Shown here: in pieces, positions 1 to 5,494 of the stretch
How positions within the stretch are numbered: the first letter of the stretch is position 1
Layout: every line of letters starts with the position of its first letter
NCBI GenBank assembly: GCA_030841245.1
Contig: JAVEDG010000374.1
Coordinates: forward strand, 1 to 14,400
DNA length: 14,400 nucleotides
Origin: Actinomycetota bacterium
GTDB taxonomy: Bacteria; Actinomycetota; Actinomycetes; JACCUZ01
Direction of reading: 5' to 3'
Notes under the pieces: model-generated
Told to the model about the DNA's origin: nothing
The model's database searches: none
What the model saw: only the letters and a program-made list of their open reading frames with translations
Made by a program: the position numbers and the translations under genes

Positions 1-836
1 TCGGCGCTGCGGTCGATGATCAGGTCGGCGCCGAGCTTCCGGCAGATCGCCGCCTTCTCCGGGCTGGAGACGACGCACACCGGGATGGCGCCGCCGTTCA
101 GCGCGTACTGCGTCGCGTAGGAGCCGAGGCCACCGCTCGCGCCCCAGATCAGGACGACGTCGCCCTGCTTCATGTCCGCGCCGTTGCGCGAGACCAGCTG
201 GCGGTAGGCGGTCGAGTTGACCAGGCCGGGGGAGGCGGCTTCCTCCCAGGTCAGGTGGTCCGGCTTCGGCATCAGCTGGTTGGCCTTGACCAGAGCAAGG
301 TCGGCCAGACCGCCGAAGTTGGTCTCGAAGCCCCAGATGCGCTGCTCCGGGTCGAGCATCGTGTCGTTGTGCCCGTCCGGGCTCTCGAGCTCGACGGACA
401 GGCAGTGGGCGACGACCTCGTCGCCGGGCGCCCAGGAGTTGACGCCGGGCCCGGTGCGCAGCACGACACCGGCCAGGTCGGAGCCGACGACGTGGTAGGG
501 CAGGTCGTGCCGCTTGGACAGCGGGCTGAGCCGGCCGTAGCGCTCGAGGAAGCGGAACGTCGGCACCGGCTCGAAGATCGAGGTCCAGACGGTGTTGTAG
601 TTGATCGCGCTGGCCATCACGGCGACCAGCGCCTCGCCCGGGCCGAGCTCGGGGGTGGCGACCTCGTCGAGGTGCAACGACTTGCGCGGGTCCTTGTCGC
701 GGTTGTCGACGCCGGCGAACATCTCCTGCTCGTCGGCGTGCACGGTGATGCCGCGGTAGTGCTCCGGCACCGGGAGCGCGGCGTAGTCCTCGGCCGCCGT
801 GTCCTCGCCGATGATCGCCTCGAGGATGTCCTTCAC
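1..836 (-). CDS. ccr: crotonyl-CoA carboxylase/reductase (3' end beyond window)
   Basis: This enzyme carries out NADPH-dependent reductive carboxylation of crotonyl-CoA to ethylmalonyl-CoA, a step of the ethylmalonyl-CoA pathway and a source of polyketide extender units. The visible 278 residues of a roughly 445-residue family cover the N-terminal catalytic region and the start of the MDR-type Rossmann domain. Asn81 (AINYNTVW) and Phe170-Glu171 (WGFETNFGG) fall at the same numbers as the CO2-binding residues described for the Kitasatospora setae enzyme. The nucleotide-binding loop GASGGLGSYATQ follows. The start is GTG at 836-834, preceded by GGAGG (847-843) with 6-nt spacing; the correct numbering of the active-site residues supports this start. 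The gene lies downstream of mce on the same strand but has its own likely promoter. The 3' end is cut by the window edge. Family assignment is very secure; ordinary quinone reductases lack the N81/F170/E171 set. Confidence 0.96.
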   Translation of the reverse strand, partial: MKDILEAIIGEDTAAEDYAALPVPEHYRGITVHADEQEMFAGVDNRDKDPRKSLHLDEVATPELGPGEALVAVMASAINYNTVWTSIFEPVPTFRFLERYGRLSPLSKRHDLPYHVVGSDLAGVVLRTGPGVNSWAPGDEVVAHCLSVELESPDGHNDTMLDPEQRIWGFETNFGGLADLALVKANQLMPKPDHLTWEEAASPGLVNSTAYRQLVSRNGADMKQGDVVLIWGASGGLGSYATQYALNGGAIPVCVVSSPEKAAICRKLGADLIIDRSA

Positions 837-886
837 CGCGGTCCTCCGGTGTCTCGCGACCGGCCCGGCGCGCCCGGGCACGGATG

Positions 887-915
887 ATGCTACTGGTGAG
901 TAACAACAGCGTCAC
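887..915 (-). promoter_or_regulatory. predicted promoter of ccr
   Basis: On the minus strand, GTGACG (915-910, -35) is followed after a 17-nt spacer by TAGCAT (892-887, -10). Each hexamer matches the vegetative consensus at four of six positions. Transcription would begin near 880 and leave a leader of about 45 nt before the GTG start, including the GGAGG ribosome site. Prediction by eye only. Confidence 0.45.
889..904. promoter_or_regulatory. palindrome overlapping the ccr promoter, candidate operator
   Basis: The 16-nt sequence GCTACTGGTGAGTAAC contains the perfect half-sites TACT (891-894) and AGTA (899-902) around a 4-nt centre, with an outer G/C pair. It overlaps the predicted -10 and the -10-proximal part of the spacer, where a repressor would block polymerase. 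The size and symmetry suit a TetR-family operator, but no regulator gene is present in the window and the cognate factor is unknown. Confidence 0.4.
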
Positions 916-940
916 AGGCGGGTCCGGAACAGGCACCCGT

Positions 941-1105
941 GGCCGCCGCGATCTGCAGCCGGGGCCGCCGCGATCTTGAGATGTCGTGAGCGCAGAAGGA
1001 GCACCGGCTGTCACAAGATCAGCTGGTCACAGTTGATCTTGAGAGGTCTCGCGACACGAATGCGTCGACTGTGGCTCAAGATCGCGAACTATTCGTGATC
1101 TTGAG
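941..1105. repeat. repeat-rich spacer between mce and ccr (GATCTTGAG family)
   Basis: GATCTTGAG occurs at 972-980, 1035-1043 and 1097-1105, with its reverse complement at 1075-1083 and a shorter inverted copy (CAAGATC) at 1014-1020. CGCGATCTTGAG (969-980) is perfectly inverted at 1075-1086. CAAGATCA (1014-1021) pairs with TGATCTTG (1034-1041) across a 12-nt loop. GGCCGCCGCGATCT is directly repeated at 941-954 and 963-976. The block fills most of the spacer and runs past the mce stop codon into its last codons. It may fold as a terminator for mce or be an intergenic repeat family; there is no T-tract and no gene inside. Confidence 0.7.
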
Positions 1106-1517
1106 GGACGGCGGTCGCCTGGACCAGCTCGACCAGGACCCCACCGACGTCCTTCGGGTGCACGAAGTTGACCAGGCTCCCGGCGGTGCCGGTCCGTGCC
1201 CGGTCGTAGAGCAGCCGCAGTCCCCGCGCCCTCAGCGTCGCCGACACGGCCTCGACGTCGTCCACGCCGTAGGCCACCTGCTGGATCCCCGGGCCGCTGT
1301 GCTCGAGGAACCTCGCGATCGCCGAGTCCGGCGTCAGCGGCGCGAGCAGCTGGATGCAGGAGCCCGAGTCGCCGACCGCCAGCATCGCCTCGCGCACGCC
1401 CTGCTCCTCGTTGACCTCCTGGTGCACTGCGCGCACGTCGAAGGTCCGCTCGTAGAAGGCGATGGCCTCCTCGAGGTCGGGGACGGCGATACCGACGTGG
1501 TCGATCCGGGTCAGCAT
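1089..1517 (-). CDS. mce: methylmalonyl-CoA epimerase
   Basis: This 142-residue vicinal-oxygen-chelate (glyoxalase fold) protein interconverts (R)- and (S)-methylmalonyl-CoA; homologues also act on ethylmalonyl-CoA. Two beta-alpha-beta-beta-beta modules are visible, beginning MLTRIDHVGIAV and GPGIQQVAYGVDD. Candidate metal ligands are His7, Gln56 and Glu130 (VLVELV). The third-ligand position, usually a His in GLHHIAY-type motifs, is Gln79/Gln80 here. The motif FVHPKDVGGVLVEL is characteristic of the family. ATG at 1517 is chosen because the family begins MLTRIDHVGIA; an upstream in-frame start at 1694 would run through the divergent thiolase gene. The last codons (PQDHE, stop) lie in a copy of the GATCTTGAG repeat. 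The gene diverges from the thiolase across 64 bp. I see no clear Shine-Dalgarno sequence. Confidence 0.93.
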   Translation of the reverse strand: MLTRIDHVGIAVPDLEEAIAFYERTFDVRAVHQEVNEEQGVREAMLAVGDSGSCIQLLAPLTPDSAIARFLEHSGPGIQQVAYGVDDVEAVSATLRARGLRLLYDRARTGTAGSLVNFVHPKDVGGVLVELVQATAVPQDHE

Positions 1518-1581
1518 GCGGATATCGTTGCAGGGCTGGAACGCCGTCCGGCATCCCGACCTCGACTGGAGGGCCGTGACC

Positions 1582-2781
1582 GTGGCCACCACCAACGGCA
1601 GCGTGATCGTCGCCGGTGCCCGTACCCCGATGGGCCGCCTGCTCGGTTCGCTCAAGGACTTCTCCGGGACCGACCTCGGTGGCGTCGCGATCAAGGGCGC
1701 CCTGGCGAAGGCCGGAGTGGCGCCCGACCAGGTCGACTACGTGATCATGGGCCAGGTGCTGCAGGCCGGCGCCGGGCAGATCCCCGCCCGTCAGGCCGCG
1801 GTCAAGGCCGGCATCCCGATGACCGTGCCGGCGCTGACGATCAACAAGGTCTGCCTGTCCGGGCTCGACGCGATCGCGCTCGCCGACCAGTTGATCCGCG
1901 CCGGCGAGTTCGACATCGTCGTGGCCGGTGGCATGGAGTCGATGACCCAGGCGCCGCACTTCCTGCCGAAGTCGCGCGAGGGCGTGAAGTTCGGCGACGT
2001 CAAGCTGGTCGACTCGATGTCGTACGACGGGCTGTGGGACGTGTTCACGACTCAGGCGATGGGTGCCTTGACCGAGGCCTGCAACGCCGAGCTGGGCATC
2101 AGCCGCGAGGACCAGGACGAGTTCGCGGCGCGTTCGCACCAGCGCGCGGCCGCCGCGTGGAAGAACGGGCTCTTCGACGACGAGGTCGTGCCGGTCGAGA
2201 TCCCGCAGCGCAAGGGCGACCCGATCTCCTTCAAGGAGGACGAGGGCATCCGCTCCGACACCTCGGCCGAGAGCCTCGCCAAGCTGCGGCCGGCCTTCGA
2301 CAAGAACGGCACCATCACGGCCGGTTCGTCCTCGCAGATCTCCGACGGGGCGGCGGCGGTCGTCGTGATGAGCAAGGCCAAGGCCGAGGAGCTAGGGCTC
2401 ACCTGGATCGCCGAGATCGGGGCGCACGGCGTCGTCGCCGGGCCGGACTCGACGCTGCAGTCGCAGCCGTCGGCGGCGATCGCCAAGGCCTGTGCCCGTG
2501 AGGGGATCGACGTCGCTGCCCTCGACCTGGTCGAGATCAACGAGGCGTTCGCCAGCGTCGGCATCAAGTCGATGCGGGACCTCGGCCTCGGTGACGACGA
2601 GGTCAACGTCAACGGCGGCGCGATCGCGATGGGTCACCCGATCGGCATGTCGGGTGCCCGCATCGTGCTGCACCTCGCCCTCGAGCTCGGCCGTCGCGGC
2701 GGAGGCACCGGGGCCGCGGCACTCTGCGGCGGCGGCGGGCAGGGCGACGCGCTGGTGATCCTCGTGCCTGCCAGGGCATAG
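1582..2781 (+). CDS. acetyl-CoA C-acetyltransferase (thiolase)
   Basis: This thiolase condenses two acetyl-CoA to acetoacetyl-CoA, or performs the reverse cleavage. At 399 residues it has the normal length for the AtoB/PhaA type. The nucleophile Cys91 lies in NKVCLSGLDAI, followed by GGMESMTQAPHFLP. His352 lies in GGAIAMGHPIGMSGAR and the acid/base Cys382 in CGGGGQGDA, so the Cys-His-Cys triad is complete. GTG at 1582 is preferred because GGAGGG (1568-1573) then sits 8 nt upstream; another in-frame GTG at 1576 would leave only 2 nt. The gene diverges from mce and is followed after 4 nt by meaB, implying one transcript. In this setting it probably feeds the C4-CoA steps that lead to crotonyl-CoA for Ccr. 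It could equally serve beta-ketothiolysis; sequence alone does not settle direction. Confidence 0.93.
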   Translation: MATTNGSVIVAGARTPMGRLLGSLKDFSGTDLGGVAIKGALAKAGVAPDQVDYVIMGQVLQAGAGQIPARQAAVKAGIPMTVPALTINKVCLSGLDAIALADQLIRAGEFDIVVAGGMESMTQAPHFLPKSREGVKFGDVKLVDSMSYDGLWDVFTTQAMGALTEACNAELGISREDQDEFAARSHQRAAAAWKNGLFDDEVVPVEIPQRKGDPISFKEDEGIRSDTSAESLAKLRPAFDKNGTITAGSSSQISDGAAAVVVMSKAKAEELGLTWIAEIGAHGVVAGPDSTLQSQPSAAIAKACAREGIDVAALDLVEINEAFASVGIKSMRDLGLGDDEVNVNGGAIAMGHPIGMSGARIVLHLALELGRRGGGTGAAALCGGGGQGDALVILVPARA

Positions 2782-2785
2782 CGGG

Positions 2786-3775
2786 TTGGCCGACGCAGCC
2801 GCGAGCCGCAGCGCGCGCCGACCCGACGTCGGCGAGCTCGTCACGCGGGCCCGCGAGGGGGACCCCAGGTCGGTGGCCCGGCTGATCTCGCTCGTCGAGG
2901 ACGCCTCGCCACAATTGCCCGAGGTGATGGCCGCGCTGATGCCGCACAGCGGCAATGCGGTGGTGGTCGGGCTCACGGGTGCGCCGGGGGTCGGCAAGTC
3001 CACGTCGACGAGTGCGCTGGTGTCGGCGTACCGGGCGCGAGGCCGCCGGGTAGGCGTGCTCGCGGTGGACCCGTCCTCGCCGTTCTCCGGCGGTGCGCTG
3101 CTCGGTGACCGGGTTCGGATGCAGGACCATGCGCTGGACCCGCACGTCTACATCCGTTCGATGGCCAGCCGGGGGCATCTGGGCGGGCTGTCGTGGTCGA
3201 CACCCCAGGCGCTGCGTGTGCTCGACGCTGCCGGCTGCGAGGTGGTGCTGGTCGAGACGGTCGGCGTGGGGCAGTCCGAGGTCGAGGTGGCGGGCATGGC
3301 CGACACGACCGTGGTGCTGCTCGCGCCCGGCATGGGCGATGCGATCCAGGCGGCCAAGGCCGGCATCCTCGAGGTCGGCGACGTCTACGTCGTGAACAAG
3401 GCCGACCGCGACGGCGCCGATGCGACGGTCCGTGAGCTGCGGCACATGCTGACGCTGGGGGAGCGCCGCCAGCCCGGCGACTGGCGGCCGCCGATCGTCA
3501 AGACCGTCGCGTCCCGCGGTGAGGGGACGGACGAGGTCGTCGAGGCACTGGACAAGCACCGAGGCTGGCTGGAGGAGACGGGTAACCTCGCCAAGGGTCG
3601 GCTGCGGCGCGCGGCAGACGAGGTCGAGGCGATCGCGGTGACGGCGCTGCGGGAGCGGATGGGAGACCTGCGCGGAGGCCACGCCCTCGACGACCTCGCG
3701 CGGCGGGTCGTCGACCGGGCACTCGACCCGTACGCCGCTGCCGACGCCCTGGTCGCCGGCCTCACCGAGGGCTGA
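2786..3775 (+). CDS. meaB: MeaB/ArgK-type GTPase, chaperone of B12-dependent mutases
   Basis: This G3E-family P-loop GTPase gates cofactor loading of adenosylcobalamin-dependent acyl-CoA mutases and protects them from inactivation. The 329 residues show Walker A GAPGVGKST (65-73), the DPSSPFSGGALLGDRVRM segment of the MeaB subgroup, the switch/G3 motif ETVGVGQSE (157-165) and NKAD (204-207) for guanine recognition. A helical C-terminal dimerisation arm runs from about residue 250. The start is the TTG at 2786, 4 nt after the thiolase stop; AGGG at 2773-2776 is a modest ribosome site 9 nt away, so translational coupling is likely. The family used to be annotated as an arginine/ornithine transport kinase (ArgK), which is now considered wrong. 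Its likely client is the mutase encoded 1.7 kb downstream. Confidence 0.94.
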   Translation: MADAAASRSARRPDVGELVTRAREGDPRSVARLISLVEDASPQLPEVMAALMPHSGNAVVVGLTGAPGVGKSTSTSALVSAYRARGRRVGVLAVDPSSPFSGGALLGDRVRMQDHALDPHVYIRSMASRGHLGGLSWSTPQALRVLDAAGCEVVLVETVGVGQSEVEVAGMADTTVVLLAPGMGDAIQAAKAGILEVGDVYVVNKADRDGADATVRELRHMLTLGERRQPGDWRPPIVKTVASRGEGTDEVVEALDKHRGWLEETGNLAKGRLRRAADEVEAIAVTALRERMGDLRGGHALDDLARRVVDRALDPYAAADALVAGLTEG

Positions 3776-3794
3776 GCCCCGAGGCCGGCTCCAT

Positions 3795-3816
3795 CCTGAC
3801 CGGCCCGGCGGTCAGG
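3795..3816. terminator. shared hairpin between convergent genes
   Basis: CCTGACCG (3795-3802) and CGGTCAGG (3809-3816) form a perfect 8-bp stem with a 6-nt loop, GC-rich and symmetric for both strands. It lies 20 nt past the meaB stop and overlaps the stop codon (3814-3812) of the opposing gene. No T-tract follows on either side, so it may be an actinobacterial-type terminator lacking a U-tail or simply a barrier between convergent transcripts. Confidence 0.6.
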
Positions 3817-4798
3817 TTGCAGCTGCGTCCGGGCTGGTCGTCTCCGGAGGGGAGGTCATGTCGGCACACGGCAGCGTGACGTCGTGCGAGGTCGGGTCGG
3901 TGCTGACGTCGACGTCGGTGGTACCCGCCGCATCGGTCACCCGGACCACGCCGGCCGGGAGGCCGGGGACGAGATAGCTGCCTCCGGCGGAGAGACCGGA
4001 CAGCGTCAACGTGATGGGCACCGGGCCGGAGGTCGCGACCTCGATCGTGGAGGACAGCGGTGCCGGGCAGGACGCCCCGACCGCCCCCGACATGGTGATC
4101 CCACGGTCGACCCGGACCGTGACGTCGGCACCTGCGCAGACCCGCGCCAGAGCCATCGGATCGGACACCAGCTTCGGTGCCGGTGCCGAGCCCGCGAGCT
4201 GGGTGACGTCGATCGAACCGATCAGCGGCCACGGCGTGAACAGGACTGGCGCGGTCGTGCAGGGCAGCTGAACGCGTCCGCCGGAGTCGGTCCTCCCGAA
4301 GGCGGCGGGAGCAGCGGTAAAGGTTCCGACCGTCGTGCTGGGCCACGCGTAGAGGCCGGCTGCCCCGAGGCCGGTCGCGGCGTCGATCAGTCGGACGGTG
4401 AAGACCCCCGCCTCCGGCGGCGGCGACATCTTGCCCTTGCCGGTCCGGCCGTGCCCGCCGCCCCCACCCCCGCCGACCAGCCCGCCGGTCGGCCCGCTAC
4501 CCGCGTTGCGCGACCGGGTGTGCTTGCTGTCCGGACCTCCTGTCCCCGGCGGTGACGGGTCGACCGACGCGTGAATGCGTCGAACCTCCCGGTCCGCGGG
4601 CGGCGCATCCGACCGGTTGACACTGTCGAGGCCGGCCAGGCCCAGGACGGTGCCGCCGCACACGACCAGCGCGAGCGCCGACGCGGTGACGACGCGAGCC
4701 CGTTGCCGACGGCGTCTGCTGGCGCGGGACCACACGTCCTCGAACGCCCCACGCGGCGGGGGCAGCGGCGCGACCGATTCGTGACCGAAGGCGTTCAT
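3812..4798 (-). CDS. single-pass membrane protein with Gly-rich linker, coupled to the sigma factor
   Basis: Family not recognised. The 328 residues comprise a basic cytoplasmic N-terminus (about 1-35, ending RRRRQRAR), one membrane segment (about 36-57) and a Pro/Gly-rich linker including seven consecutive Gly (109-115). A predicted beta-rich outer domain follows (about 131-315) with four Cys (in LPCTT, RVCAG, GASCP and LPCAD) that could form two disulfides. The stretch GRTDSGGRVQLPC resembles turns of carboxypeptidase-regulatory-like beta domains; that is an inference. ATG at 4798 overlaps the sigma factor stop as ATGA, indicating translational coupling. An in-frame start at 4978 would overlap the sigma gene throughout and is rejected. 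Position and topology suggest an anti-sigma factor or signal sensor, but no zinc-binding anti-sigma motif (HxxxCxxC) is seen, so the role is open. Confidence 0.85.
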   Translation of the reverse strand: MNAFGHESVAPLPPPRGAFEDVWSRASRRRRQRARVVTASALALVVCGGTVLGLAGLDSVNRSDAPPADREVRRIHASVDPSPPGTGGPDSKHTRSRNAGSGPTGGLVGGGGGGGHGRTGKGKMSPPPEAGVFTVRLIDAATGLGAAGLYAWPSTTVGTFTAAPAAFGRTDSGGRVQLPCTTAPVLFTPWPLIGSIDVTQLAGSAPAPKLVSDPMALARVCAGADVTVRVDRGITMSGAVGASCPAPLSSTIEVATSGPVPITLTLSGLSAGGSYLVPGLPAGVVRVTDAAGTTDVDVSTDPTSHDVTLPCADMTSPPETTSPDAAAT

Positions 4799-5307
4799 GC
4801 GTCGTCTCCGATCCATCCGTGCAGCTGGGCGCGGGCGTCGGACAGACAGCGCTTGATCGTGCCCGACGGGCGGTGCAGCGCCGCGGCGACCTCGTCGACC
4901 GAGAAGTCGGCGAAGTAGTAGAGCAGCACCGGCTCGCGGAGCCGCTCCGGCAGCCGCTCGACGAGGTCCCGCAACCACGGGTCGGGAGCCGCGAACGTGC
5001 CGGGTCCGCGGTCCTCCAGACGGATGGCCAGCCGCCGCTCACGCTTCTGCGCTCGCCAGCAGTCCCGCACCAGGTTGGTTGCCGTGACATACAGGAAGCC
5101 CCGCGGGTCACGCACGCTCAGCCACCTCGTCAACAGTCGGACGAACGCCTCCGAGGCGATGTCGTGCGCGACGTCGATGTCTCCGACGAGGGACGCAACC
5201 CAGCCGGCGAGGCGCGCGTAGTGCTCGTCCCAGAGCTCGCGCGCGAGAACTTCGCGTGCGCCAGACTTCGGGACGCTCACCACTGCATTCCCCGCCGCGG
5301 TCACCAT
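4795..5307 (-). CDS. ECF-type RNA polymerase sigma factor
   Basis: This 170-residue extracytoplasmic-function sigma factor would redirect RNA polymerase to a small regulon. Region 2 spans about residues 26-90 (DEHYARLAGWV, EAFVRLLTRW, YVTATNLVRDCWR). A linker rich in Pro/Gly leads to region 4 (about 112-165: LPERLREPVLLYYFADFS, then the helix-turn-helix DEVAAALHRPSGTIKR). No extra C-terminal domain is present. ATG at 5307 is preferred because GGTGGGG (5321-5315) sits 7 nt upstream; ATG at 5313 has 1-nt spacing. The gene overlaps its downstream membrane partner by 4 nt and diverges from the mutase across 187 bp. Whether it controls neighbouring acyl-CoA genes cannot be told from the sequence. 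Confidence 0.92.
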   Translation of the reverse strand: MVTAAGNAVVSVPKSGAREVLARELWDEHYARLAGWVASLVGDIDVAHDIASEAFVRLLTRWLSVRDPRGFLYVTATNLVRDCWRAQKRERRLAIRLEDRGPGTFAAPDPWLRDLVERLPERLREPVLLYYFADFSVDEVAAALHRPSGTIKRCLSDARAQLHGWIGDDA

Positions 5308-5336
5308 CGCCATGCCCCACCGATCCGCCCTTTTGG

Positions 5337-5363
5337 ACCGTACTCCCCGAGCAGTCACGTCAA
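5337..5363 (-). promoter_or_regulatory. possible promoter of the sigma factor operon
   Basis: On the minus strand TTGACG (5363-5358) precedes TACGGT (5342-5337) with a 15-nt spacer, shorter than the usual 16-18. The position, 30 nt upstream of the chosen start, fits. ECF operons often carry a second, autoregulated promoter, but no GGAAC-type element was identified here. Confidence 0.3.
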
Positions 5364-5494
5364 GGACGCATTGAGGGGGGTCGCGGTTCGGGCAGATTCC
5401 GTGGCAGACGGCCGGCGGGCCCAGCCGATAGTGTGTCACTTCGGGAGCAGGTTGCGGCGTGCACGTCACAGCTCGTCGAGAAGGAGCAGGTCCG

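Noticed and set aside
1518..1694. N-terminal extension of the epimerase to an upstream in-frame start
   Set aside because: It would overlap the divergent thiolase coding start, and the family begins at MLTRIDH.
2786..3775. Annotation of this GTPase as arginine/ornithine transport kinase ArgK
   Set aside because: The motifs and the B12-mutase context fit MeaB; no transport genes are present.
4473..4492. Hairpin CCGACC/GGTCGG
   Set aside because: It lies inside the coding region of the Gly-rich linker and is explained by Gly/Pro codon composition.
4799..4978. N-terminal extension of the Gly-rich membrane protein
   Set aside because: The extension lies inside the sigma factor gene and is Arg/Ala-rich shadow sequence; the ATGA overlap gives a better start.
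5431..5441. AGTG/CACT inverted repeat upstream of the mutase as an operator
   Set aside because: Half-sites of 4 nt with a 3-nt centre are too short to support a call on their own.
5308..5494. Possible cobalamin riboswitch upstream of the mutase
   Set aside because: No B12-box-like sequence was recognised and the 187-bp gap must also hold the sigma-operon promoter; little room remains for the full element.
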